13,165 nt of DNA from Nocardioides sp. (GTDB lineage: Bacteria; Actinomycetota; Actinomycetes; Propionibacteriales; Nocardioidaceae), in contig JAJPEO010000385.1 in assembly GCA_021166815.1 (NCBI GenBank), positions 1 to 13,165 of the forward strand, read 5' to 3'. Under the pieces are notes generated by a model. The model was not told the origin of the DNA. It did no database searches and saw nothing but the letters and a program-made list of their open reading frames with translations. The translations under genes were made by a program, and so were the position numbers. Positions within the stretch are counted from its first letter, which is position 1; each line of letters begins with the position of its first letter. Below, piece after piece: positions 5,046 through 11,789 of this stretch.

Positions 5046-6134
5046 TCACCAGCCGGGGTGCTGGCCCTCCAGGACCACCTTGCCGCCTCGGGAGGCCTCG
5101 GACGCCGTGGTCACCTCGCCGGCGACCCACGCCCGGATGTCGTGCTGGGCCAGCACGCCGATCGCGGCGTCCACGTCGTCGGCGGCCGTCAGCGCGACCA
5201 TGCCGACGCCGCAGTTGAGTGTCGCCTCGAGGTCGGCCTGGGAGACCTCGCCCACGCGGCGTACGACGTCGAAGACGGGCTGCGGCGTCCACGTGGAGCG
5301 GTCGATCGTGGCCGTGAGCTCCTCGGGCATGACGCGCTCGAGGTTGGCCGCCAGCCCGCCCCCGGTGACGTGGGACATCGCGTGGGTGCGGGTTCGGTCG
5401 GCCAGGTCGAGGCAGGCCTTGGCGTAGATGCGGGTCGGCTCCAGGAGCTCCTCGCCGAGGGTGCGGCCGAAGTCGTCGACGTGGCGGTCGAGCTCCCACT
5501 TCGCCGTGTTGAGGAGGACGTGGCGCACCAGGGAGTAGCCGTTGGAGTGCAGCCCGCTGGCCTCCATGGCGATCACCACGTCACCGGGGCGCACGCGGCC
5601 GGGGCCGAGCAGCTTGCTCGCCTCGACGACGCCCGTGGTGGCGCCGGCGACGTCGTAGTCGTCCGGGTCGAGCAGGCCGGGGTGCTCGGCGGTCTCGCCG
5701 CCGATGAGGGCCGTACCGGCCACCACGCACGCCTCGGCGATGCCCTTGACGATCGCCGCGATGCGCTCGGGGACGACCCGCCCGCACGCGATGTAGTCGG
5801 TCATGAACAGCGGCTCGGCGCCGCAGACGACCAGGTCGTCGACGACCATGCCGACCAGGTCGAAGCCGATCGTGTCGTGGACGTCCATCTGCTGCGCGAT
5901 CGCGACCTTCGTGCCGACACCGTCGGTGGAGGTCGCGAGCAGCGGGCGCTCGTACCGGGTCAGCGCCGAGGCGTCGAACAACCCGGCGAAGCCGCCCAGC
6001 CCGCCGATCATCTCGGGGCGGCGGGCCTTCTCGACCCACCCCTTCATCAGGTCGATCGCTCGGTCGGCCGCCTCGATGGAGACACCGGCAGCGGCGTACG
6101 CGCCCTGCTCGGCGGGGTGGGACTGCTCGGTCAC
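5046..6134 (-). CDS. purM: Phosphoribosylformylglycinamidine cyclo-ligase (AIR synthetase)
   Basis: This is a 362-residue cytoplasmic enzyme that closes the imidazole ring, converting FGAM plus ATP to AIR, step 5 of purine synthesis. The N-terminal half shows YAAAGVSIEA at the start and the nucleotide-loop signature STDGVGTKVAIA (68-79). FDLVGMVVDDLVVCGAEPLFMTDY and GGETAEHPG follow. The C-terminal half has EASGLHSNGYSLVR and HVTGGGLAANLERV. Length and motif order are normal for the family. The GTG start at 6134 has AGGAG 5 nt upstream and lies 12 nt after the purF stop, so the two genes are an operon. Confidence 0.98.
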   Translation of the reverse strand: MTEQSHPAEQGAYAAAGVSIEAADRAIDLMKGWVEKARRPEMIGGLGGFAGLFDASALTRYERPLLATSTDGVGTKVAIAQQMDVHDTIGFDLVGMVVDDLVVCGAEPLFMTDYIACGRVVPERIAAIVKGIAEACVVAGTALIGGETAEHPGLLDPDDYDVAGATTGVVEASKLLGPGRVRPGDVVIAMEASGLHSNGYSLVRHVLLNTAKWELDRHVDDFGRTLGEELLEPTRIYAKACLDLADRTRTHAMSHVTGGGLAANLERVMPEELTATIDRSTWTPQPVFDVVRRVGEVSQADLEATLNCGVGMVALTAADDVDAAIGVLAQHDIRAWVAGEVTTASEASRGGKVVLEGQHPGW

Positions 6135-6146
6135 GGAGGCTCCTGA

Positions 6147-7664
6147 TCAGGGGTTGTTGTAGACGGGCAGCGCGGTGTTCGACACCGGCACCTCCAGCAG
6201 GGCCTTGCCCAGCCGGGTCGGGTCGGGGAGCTCGATGGGGTACTCACCGTCGAAGCACGCGCGGCACAGGTCTTCGCGCGGCACCTCGGTGGACTCGATG
6301 AGGTCGTCGAGCTCGATGTAGCCCAGCGAGTCGGCACCGATCGAGCTGCAGATCTGCTCGGTGGTCAGGCCGTTGGCGATGAGCTCGGCGCGGGTGGCGA
6401 AGTCGATGCCGTAGAAGCAGGGCCACTTCACCGGCGGGCTGGAGATGCGGACGTGCACCTCGGCGGCCCCGGCCTCGCGCAGCATGCGGATCAACGCGCG
6501 CTGGGTGTTGCCGCGCACGATCGAGTCGTCCACGACGACCAGGCGCTTGCCGGCGATGACGTCGCGCAGCGGGTTGAGCTTGAGCCGGATGCCGAGCTGG
6601 CGGATGGTCTGGCTCGGCTGGATGAAGGTACGGCCGACGTAGGCGTTCTTGACCAGGCCGGTGCCGTAGGGGATGCCGGAGGCCTCGGCGTAGCCGATCG
6701 CGCTCGGCACGCCCGACTCCGGCACCGGGATGACCAGGTCGGCGTCGGCGGGGAAGGCCTTGGCGAGCTTGCGGCCGATCTCCACCCGCACGCTGTGGAC
6801 CCGCTGCCCGGAGATGATGGTGTCGGGGCGCGCGAGGTAGACGAACTCGAACAGGCAGCCCTTCGGCGCGGCCTCGGCGAAGCGCTGGGCGCGGACGCCG
6901 TCCTCGTCGATCGCGATCAGCTCACCCGGCTCGATCTCGCGCACGAACGAGGCGCCCACGATGTCGAGGGCCGCGGTCTCCGACGCGACGACCCAGCCGC
7001 GCTCGAGCCGGCCCAGCACCAGCGGCCGGATGCCCTGGGGGTCACGGGCGGCGTACAGGGTGTGCTCGTCCATCCAGATGAACGAGAACGCGCCCTGGAT
7101 CTGCGGGAGCAGGTCCCGGGCCCGCTCCTCGACCGTCTGGCCCGGGTGGTGGGCCAGCAGCCGCGTCACCACGCTGGTGTCGTTGCTCGTCTCGGGCAGG
7201 CGCAGGTCGAGGGTGGCGGTGAGCTCCTCGGCCAGCAGCATCTCGGCGAGGTCGGCGGTGTTGATCAGGTTGCCGTTGTGGGCCAGCGCGATCGACCCGG
7301 TCTCGGTCGGGTGGAACGTCGGCTGGGCGTTGTGCCAGGTGCTCGCCCCGGTCGTGGAGTAGCGGCAGTGGCCCACCGCGAGGTGGCCCTTGAGCGACTC
7401 CAGGGTCGACTCGTCGAACACCTGCGAGACCAGGCCCATGTCCTTGTAGACGAGGATCTGGCGGCCGTTGCTGACCGCGATGCCCGCCGACTCCTGCCCG
7501 CGGTGCTGCAGGGCGTAGAGGCCGTAGTAGCTCAGCTTGGAGACGTCTTCTCCGGGAGCCCACACGCCGAAGACACCGCAGGCATCCTGCGGTCCCTGGT
7601 CGTGGGGGTCGATGGCTGCTGTCAGGCGGCCGTCGCCACCCTTGCGCACGCTCGCCTGGGACAC
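6147..7664 (-). CDS. purF: Amidophosphoribosyltransferase
   Basis: This enzyme transfers glutamine-derived NH3 to PRPP, the committed first step of purine synthesis. From the GTG at 7664 the protein is 505 residues. The N-terminal nucleophile of the glutaminase is Cys29 in PQDACGVFGVW, so about 28 residues are a propeptide to be removed. The Ntn-hydrolase domain continues with LQHRGQESAGIA and LAHNGNLIN. The PRPP loop is VVVDDSIVRGNT. Four cysteines (GCLFEF, WPCFYG, and DLCRAC twice) match the [4Fe-4S] ligands of the Bacillus-type enzyme, so it is probably oxygen-sensitive. An in-frame ATG at 7700 lies inside a 50-bp repeat and I reject it. TAGACT 7 nt before the GTG suggests a leaderless mRNA. 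A GTG six codons in is another possible start. Confidence 0.97.
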   Translation of the reverse strand: MSQASVRKGGDGRLTAAIDPHDQGPQDACGVFGVWAPGEDVSKLSYYGLYALQHRGQESAGIAVSNGRQILVYKDMGLVSQVFDESTLESLKGHLAVGHCRYSTTGASTWHNAQPTFHPTETGSIALAHNGNLINTADLAEMLLAEELTATLDLRLPETSNDTSVVTRLLAHHPGQTVEERARDLLPQIQGAFSFIWMDEHTLYAARDPQGIRPLVLGRLERGWVVASETAALDIVGASFVREIEPGELIAIDEDGVRAQRFAEAAPKGCLFEFVYLARPDTIISGQRVHSVRVEIGRKLAKAFPADADLVIPVPESGVPSAIGYAEASGIPYGTGLVKNAYVGRTFIQPSQTIRQLGIRLKLNPLRDVIAGKRLVVVDDSIVRGNTQRALIRMLREAGAAEVHVRISSPPVKWPCFYGIDFATRAELIANGLTTEQICSSIGADSLGYIELDDLIESTEVPREDLCRACFDGEYPIELPDPTRLGKALLEVPVSNTALPVYNNP

Positions 7665-7671
7665 GCCCGCC

Positions 7672-7677
7672 AGTCTA
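7672..7677 (-). promoter_or_regulatory. Candidate -10 box for leaderless purF
   Basis: TAGACT on the minus strand lies 7 nt before the GTG at 7664, with no Shine-Dalgarno sequence. The region 17 nt upstream, where a -35 would sit, falls inside a 50-bp palindrome (7683-7732). Confidence 0.45.
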
Positions 7678-7682
7678 CGGCC

Positions 7683-7732
7683 GCGGTGGGCCAGCCACAT
7701 TTCCTGCCCACCGAATGTGGCTCACTCACCGC
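7683..7732 (-). repeat. 50-bp palindromic element, fifth copy
   Basis: This is the same family as the elements at 865-1098. Read on the minus strand it begins with the invariant arm GCGGTGAGTGAGCCACAT and ends in CACCGC, again 20 + 10 + 20 nt. It is identical to the next copy (7755-7804), separated by a 22-nt spacer, so one is a recent duplicate. It ends 5 nt before the candidate purF -10 box. Confidence 0.88.
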
Positions 7733-7754
7733 TGGTGGGCGCGTCATCGGCAGG

Positions 7755-7804
7755 GCGGTGGGCCAGCCACATTTCCTGCCCACCGAATGTGGCTCACTCA
7801 CCGC
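7755..7804 (-). repeat. 50-bp palindromic element, sixth copy
   Basis: Base-for-base identical to 7683-7732 and in the same (minus) orientation. Its invariant arm begins 7 nt after the stop of the M20 peptidase gene (7812), so it would form the first stem-loop of that gene's 3' untranslated RNA. The spacer 7733-7754 shows no gene. Confidence 0.88.
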
Positions 7805-7811
7805 TCGGGGG

Positions 7812-9152
7812 TCAGAGGTCGGCGAGGTTGCGCAGCAGCAGCGCCTCGGCGAGCACGACCTTCTCGAACTCGGCCAGGTGCAGGCCCTCGTTGGCGCCGT
7901 GGGCGCGCGTGTCGGGGTCCTCGACCCCGGTGACCAGCACGCTGGCCTGCGGGAACGCCTCGAGGAACTCGGCGATGAACGGGATCGACCCGCCCACGCC
8001 CATGTCGATCGGGGCGGTGCCGTCCCAGGCCTCGGTGAAGGCCGCACGGGCAGCGTCGTACGCGGGGCCGCTGGCCTCGATCTGCGTCGCCTCGCCGGTG
8101 TCGACGACCTTGGTCGTCAGCGTGGCGCCCCAGGCGACGTGCTTCTCGAGGTGGCGCTGGAGACACTCGACCGCGTTGGCGGTGGTGTCGCCGGGCGCCA
8201 CGCGCAGGCTGATGCGGCAGCGGGCCGCGGGCACGAGCGTGTTGGACGCCCCCTCGACCTTCGGCGCGTCGAAGCCGGTGATCGACAGGGCCGGCTTGGT
8301 CCACAGCCGCTCGACGGCCGAGCCGGAGCCGATCCACTCGATGCCCTCCGCGGCGCCCGACTCCGCGCGCAGGCGCTCCTCGGGGTAGTCGACGTCCGCG
8401 GCCGGACCGTCGACCAGGCCGTCGATGACCAGGTTGCCGGCGTCGTCGTGGAGGCTCGCGATCAGCCGCGAGAGCGTCATGATCGAGTCGGGGACCAGGC
8501 CGCCCCACATGCCGGAGTGGACGGCGTGGGTGAGGGTCCGGACCTCGACGTCCATGCGGACGAGGCCGCGCAGGCTGGTGGTCAGGGCCGGGACGCCGAT
8601 GTCCCAGTTGCCGGAGTCGGCGATGACGATGACGTCGGCGGCCAGGCGGTCCTTGTGGGCGTTGAGCAGGTCGACGAGGGTGTCGGAGCCGACCTCCTCC
8701 TCGCCCTCGACGAACATCACCAGGTTGACCGGCAGGTCGTCGCCGAAGATGCGCACCGCACCGAGGTGGGCGGCGATGCCGGCCTTGTCGTCGGCGGCGC
8801 CGCGGGCGTAGAGCCGGTCTCCACGCTCAGTGGGCTCCCACGGCGGGGAGTCCCAGTCGGCGTGGTCGTTCTCGGGCTGGACGTCGTGGTGGGCGTACAG
8901 CAGCACGGTCGGAGCGCCCTCCGGCCCGGCCTTCTTCGCGATCACGGCCGGCGGGGCACCGTCGTACGCGCGCACGATCTCGGCCTCGAAGCCCTCCGCG
9001 ACGAACAGGTCGCGGGTCAGCTCGGCACTGCGCTCGACCTCACCCGCACGCTCGGGGTCGGCGGAGACCGACTGGATGCGGACCAGGTCCTCGAGGTCGG
9101 AGCGGATGCCGGGCAGGACCTCGGCGAGACGGGCGCGGATGTCGACGGTCAT
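7812..9152 (-). CDS. M20-family zinc dipeptidase / peptidase
   Basis: This is a 446-residue cytoplasmic member of the M20/M25/M40 peptidase family, resembling the bacterial dipeptidases annotated as M20 or 'dipeptidase'. The two-zinc site is visible: H88-x-D90 in YAHHDVQPEN, bridging D121 in RGAADDKAG, and the acidic run EGEEEVGS at 149-156 with the general base and a zinc Glu. A further His, HSGMWGG, opens the lid domain. The late motif DTRAHGANEGLHL is typical for supplying the last metal His. The ATG at 9152 is chosen because TAGGGT lies 7 nt upstream; an in-frame GTG at 9170 is less likely. The substrate is not known. It is divergent from ornithine aminotransferase, which may reflect shared use of peptides and amino acids. 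Confidence 0.93.
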   Translation of the reverse strand: MTVDIRARLAEVLPGIRSDLEDLVRIQSVSADPERAGEVERSAELTRDLFVAEGFEAEIVRAYDGAPPAVIAKKAGPEGAPTVLLYAHHDVQPENDHADWDSPPWEPTERGDRLYARGAADDKAGIAAHLGAVRIFGDDLPVNLVMFVEGEEEVGSDTLVDLLNAHKDRLAADVIVIADSGNWDIGVPALTTSLRGLVRMDVEVRTLTHAVHSGMWGGLVPDSIMTLSRLIASLHDDAGNLVIDGLVDGPAADVDYPEERLRAESGAAEGIEWIGSGSAVERLWTKPALSITGFDAPKVEGASNTLVPAARCRISLRVAPGDTTANAVECLQRHLEKHVAWGATLTTKVVDTGEATQIEASGPAYDAARAAFTEAWDGTAPIDMGVGGSIPFIAEFLEAFPQASVLVTGVEDPDTRAHGANEGLHLAEFEKVVLAEALLLRNLADL

Positions 9153-9159
9153 GAGCGCC

Positions 9160-9165
9160 ACCCTA
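9160..9165 (-). promoter_or_regulatory. Candidate -10 box for leaderless M20 peptidase
   Basis: TAGGGT on the minus strand lies 7 nt before the ATG at 9152. No ribosome-binding site is seen. Upstream, at about the -35 position, is a 6-bp inverted repeat GTCCTC-GGG-GAGGAC (9185-9199). Confidence 0.45.
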
Positions 9166-9208
9166 ACCACGCCCGATCGTCGGGGTCCTCGGGGAGGACA
9201 GGAGGTTT

Positions 9209-9222
9209 GTGACGGGGGTCAC
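9209..9222. promoter_or_regulatory. Candidate operator (GTGAC-N4-GTCAC) upstream of ornithine aminotransferase
   Basis: GTGACGGGGGTCAC is a palindrome differing from the one before the amino acid dehydrogenase (3419-3432) at only two central bases. As TGTGA-N6-TCACC it matches the CRP/GlxR consensus at 9 of 10 positions. It ends 22 nt before the ATG at 9245. If CACCAT (9232-9237) is the -10, the site overlaps the -35. It also lies between divergent M20 and aminotransferase promoters. Confidence 0.45.
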
Positions 9223-9244
9223 CGCCTGTGCCACCATGACGAAC

Positions 9245-10477
9245 ATGTCCGAGACCATCACCCGCCACCAGACGCAGTCCGCGGCCCACATCGAGCTCAC
9301 CGAGGGGTACGCAGCGCACAACTACCACCCGCTGCGCGTGGTGCTGGCCAAGGGCGAGGGCGCCTGGGTGACCGACGTCGAGGGCAACCGCTACCTCGAC
9401 TGCCTGGCGGGCTACTCGGCGCTCAACTTCGGCCACGGCCATCCCCGGCTGCTGGCCCGGGCGCACCAGCAGATCGACACCCTGACGCTGACGTCGCGGG
9501 CGTTCTACAACGACCAGCTCGGGCCGTTCGCGCGCGACCTCGCGGCCCTCACCGGCAAGGAGATGATCCTGCCGATGAACTCCGGGGCCGAGGCCGTCGA
9601 GACGGCGATCAAGGTCTCGCGCAAGTGGGGCTACCTCACCAAGGGCGTCCCTGAGTCGCAGGCCACGATCGTCGCGATGGAGGGCAACTTCCACGGCCGC
9701 ACCACCACCATCGTGTCGTTCTCCACCGACCCCGACGCCACGAAGGACTACGCGCCCTTCACGCCCGGCTTCCGGCTGGTCCCGTACGGCGACATCGAGG
9801 CGCTGCGGTCCGCGATCGACGACACCACCGTCGCGGTCCTCCTCGAGCCGATCCAGGGCGAGGGCGGCGTGATCATCCCGCCCGAGGGGTTCCTGCAGGA
9901 CGTCCGCACGCTGTGCAACAGCACCAACACCCTCATGGTCGCCGACGAGATCCAGTCGGGCCTGGCCCGCACCGGCAAGACGTTCGCGTGCGACCACGAG
10001 GACGTCGTCCCCGACATCTACGTCCTCGGCAAGGCGCTGGGCGGCGGCCTCTACCCCGTCTCCGCCATCGCCGCAGACGTCGACGTCCTCGGCGTCATCA
10101 CGCCCGGCACGCACGGCTCCACCTTCGGCGGCAACCCGCTCGCCGCCGCCATCGGCCACGAGGTCGTGGCGATGCTGCAGACCGGCGAGTTCCAGGAGCG
10201 CGCCGCCTCGCTGGGCGCCTACCTCGCCGACGGCCTGCAGTCGATGGTCGGCTCGGGCTTCGAGGCCGTACGGACCCGTGGGCTCTGGGCCGGCATCGAC
10301 ATCGACCCCGCCATCGCCACGGGCCGCCACGTCACCGAGGCACTGCTCGGCCACGGCGTGCTGGCCAAGGAGGCCCACGGCCAGACCGTGCGCCTGGCGC
10401 CGCCGCTGGTCGCCACCGAGGAGGACCTCGACGTCCTGGTCGGCGCGTTCCGGGCGGTCATCACGACCCTGGCCTGA
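9245..10477 (+). CDS. rocD: Ornithine--oxo-acid transaminase (ornithine aminotransferase)
   Basis: This is a 410-residue PLP-dependent class III aminotransferase that moves the delta-amino group of ornithine to 2-oxoglutarate, giving glutamate semialdehyde in arginine/ornithine breakdown. Family signs are AHNYHPL near the N-terminus, LTLTSRAFYND, NSGAEAVETAIK, EGNFHGRT, EPIQGEGGVI and DEIQSGLARTGK. The PLP lysine is K263 in VLGKALGGGLYPVSA, followed by HGSTFGGNPLA. The size is typical. The start is uncertain: ATG 9245 has CACCAT 7 nt upstream (leaderless-like), ATG 9236 adds 3 residues, and GTG 9209 has AGGAGG three nt upstream but would place the operator palindrome in the coding region. It is monocistronic, convergent with a GNAT gene 18 nt away. 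Confidence 0.95.
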   Translation: MSETITRHQTQSAAHIELTEGYAAHNYHPLRVVLAKGEGAWVTDVEGNRYLDCLAGYSALNFGHGHPRLLARAHQQIDTLTLTSRAFYNDQLGPFARDLAALTGKEMILPMNSGAEAVETAIKVSRKWGYLTKGVPESQATIVAMEGNFHGRTTTIVSFSTDPDATKDYAPFTPGFRLVPYGDIEALRSAIDDTTVAVLLEPIQGEGGVIIPPEGFLQDVRTLCNSTNTLMVADEIQSGLARTGKTFACDHEDVVPDIYVLGKALGGGLYPVSAIAADVDVLGVITPGTHGSTFGGNPLAAAIGHEVVAMLQTGEFQERAASLGAYLADGLQSMVGSGFEAVRTRGLWAGIDIDPAIATGRHVTEALLGHGVLAKEAHGQTVRLAPPLVATEEDLDVLVGAFRAVITTLA

Positions 10478-10495
10478 CCGCGGGTTGACCTGGTC

Positions 10496-11299
10496 TCAGG
10501 CGTCGGCCCACTCCGGCGGCCGGAGCTCGAGCATCACCTGGCGCTGGTGGTCCTCGAAGCCCAGGCGGCGGTAGATCCTGATCGCCTCACCCTCGGTCTC
10601 GGCGACGATCACCAGGCTGCGGGCGCCGAGCGCCTCGACCGCGTGCGCGCCGGCGGCGTGCACGACGCTCGCGCCGATGCCCTGGCGCCGGTGGTCGGGG
10701 TGGGTCTCCACGGTCTGGAAGCGGGCCAGGCCCGGCTCGACGCGGAAGATCCCGGCCGTGCTGACGAGCGTGCCGTCGACGAACCCGCCGAAGCGCGCGC
10801 CGTCGCCCGCCGCCACCAGGGCGCGCTCCTGGTCGTTCCTGGCCCGCGCGAACGCCAGGTGTGACTCGTCACGATTGCCCGGCGAGAGGGCCAGGCTGAG
10901 CGCGGCCCGCTGCTCCCAGTCCTCGTCGGACTCCAGGGCGCGGAGCTCGACCTGCGCCAGGGGCGCGAGCGGTTGCACCAGGCGCTCGGCGGTCAGCACC
11001 GTCGCGACGTCCACCAGGAGCCCCGCGTCGCGCCAAGCCTGCAGGTCACCGGGGTCGTCGGTGGTGTCGATGCCGATGCTGACGTGCCGCGCGTCGGGGA
11101 ACTCGGTCCGGAAGGCGCCCACGACCTCGCGCTCGCCGCCGGGGAAGGGCGGGCGGCCCAGGAGCAGGAAGTTGCCCCAGAAGTAGGTCGGGTTGGCGGG
11201 GGTCCGCACCACCAGGTGCGAGCCGAGGTCCTCGACCTCGCTGCCCGTGCGCTGCAGCAGGGCGATGTCGGTGCGGAAGCCGAGTGACCTGATCTCCAT
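10496..11299 (-). CDS. GNAT family N-acetyltransferase
   Basis: This is a 267-residue cytoplasmic protein. The C-terminal third is a GNAT domain: GGFVDGTLVSTAGIF, FQTVETHPDHRRQGIGASVV (acetyl-CoA loop R-x-x-G-x-G/A) and IYRRLGFEDHQRQVMLEL. The N-terminal half has a separate conserved part (SHLVVRTPANPTYFWGNFLLL) that may be a degenerate second GNAT-like domain. The acceptor substrate is unknown. The ATG at 11299 has TAGCCT 7 nt upstream. That TAG is also the stop codon of the preceding SCP-like gene, so the gene may be read both from its own promoter and by coupling. A TTG at 11320 is a less likely start. Confidence 0.9.
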   Translation of the reverse strand: MEIRSLGFRTDIALLQRTGSEVEDLGSHLVVRTPANPTYFWGNFLLLGRPPFPGGEREVVGAFRTEFPDARHVSIGIDTTDDPGDLQAWRDAGLLVDVATVLTAERLVQPLAPLAQVELRALESDEDWEQRAALSLALSPGNRDESHLAFARARNDQERALVAAGDGARFGGFVDGTLVSTAGIFRVEPGLARFQTVETHPDHRRQGIGASVVHAAGAHAVEALGARSLVIVAETEGEAIRIYRRLGFEDHQRQVMLELRPPEWADA

Positions 11300-11306
11300 G
11301 GGCCGC

Positions 11307-11312
11307 AGGCTA
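11307..11312 (-). promoter_or_regulatory. Candidate -10 box for the GNAT gene, built on the SCP stop codon
   Basis: TAGCCT on the minus strand starts with the TAG stop of the upstream gene (11312-11310) and ends 7 nt before the GNAT ATG. It follows the same TAGNNT-N6/7-start pattern as other genes here. Confidence 0.4.
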
Positions 11313-11663
11313 GTCGGCAACCTCGGGGCCGGAGAGCGGAAGGTGCTCGGTCAGGTCCGTCCGCTCGCCGCTCGCGCGCACCGCCCCCGACGCGACGGCC
11401 TCGGTCCACGAGGTACGCCCGGTCGCCAACCCCAGCCACGTCTCGGCATCGGTCTCGACGACGGCGGGCGGGGTGCCCCGGGTGTGGCGTACGCCCGCGA
11501 TCACCTGCACGGCGGCGTACGGCGGCACCCGCACCTCGACCGAGTTGCCGGGCGCGCGCAGCACGAGGACCGCCAGCCAGTGCTTGACCTCGGCACGGGT
11601 GTCGCCGGCAGCGCGGGCCGCGGCGAGGTCGGCGTCGGAGAGGATCTTGAGACGGGGTGGCAC
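11310..11663 (-). CDS. Bacterial SCP-like (sterol carrier family) protein
   Basis: This is a 117-residue protein from the GTG at 11663. It matches the actinobacterial 'bacterial SCP orthologue' type: RLKILSDADLAAARAAG, TRAEVKHWLAVLVLRAPGNSV, EVRVPPYAAVQVIAGVRHTRGTPPAVVE, DAETWLGLATGRTSWTEAVASGAVRASGER. The TWL..ATG..SW..A...G.V..SG run is the SCP2-fold signature. Ligand and role are unknown, and bacteria of this type do not make sterols, so the name reflects fold only. In Streptomyces and Mycobacterium a homologue lies beside purF; here it is about 4 kb away. An in-frame TTG at 11681 would add 6 residues. TAGCCT lies 7 nt before the GTG. Confidence 0.9.
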   Translation of the reverse strand: MPPRLKILSDADLAAARAAGDTRAEVKHWLAVLVLRAPGNSVEVRVPPYAAVQVIAGVRHTRGTPPAVVETDAETWLGLATGRTSWTEAVASGAVRASGERTDLTEHLPLSGPEVAD

Positions 11664-11670
11664 GGCTGCG

Positions 11671-11676
11671 AGGCTA
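11671..11676 (-). promoter_or_regulatory. Candidate -10 box for leaderless SCP-like gene
   Basis: TAGCCT on the minus strand lies 7 nt before the GTG at 11663. There is no Shine-Dalgarno sequence, supporting both the start chosen and a leaderless mRNA. Confidence 0.4.
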
Positions 11677-11750
11677 GCCAACCGCCGGGCAGGCGATCGG
11701 ACGCCGCCCGCGCGCCGGTCCAGACCACCGGCGTGGGGTAGGTCTCAGGG

Positions 11751-11762
11751 CGGGATATCCCG
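11751..11762. promoter_or_regulatory. Perfect palindrome upstream of the LeuE-type exporter
   Basis: CGGGATATCCCG is a perfect 12-bp palindrome with an AT centre, unusual in such G+C-rich DNA, 27 nt before the exporter ATG. A longer stem GGGCGGG (11748-11754) with CCCGCCC (11774-11780) overlaps it and ends at the likely ribosome-binding site (GGTGGGA). It could be an operator for a local regulator or an RNA structure affecting translation. Confidence 0.4.
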
Positions 11763-11789
11763 GCGACGGAAAGCCCGCCCGGTGGGACG

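Noticed and set aside
7683..7732. ATG at 7700 as the purF start
   Set aside because: It lies inside the repeat element and adds 12 residues of repeat-derived peptide before the propeptide. The GTG at 7664 has a -10 box at leaderless spacing.
6453..9212. 919-residue plus-strand open frame
   Set aside because: It runs antisense through purF and the M20 gene and across the repeats. It reads as Asp/Val/Arg/Gly-rich shadow sequence, caused by the G+C bias of third codon positions.
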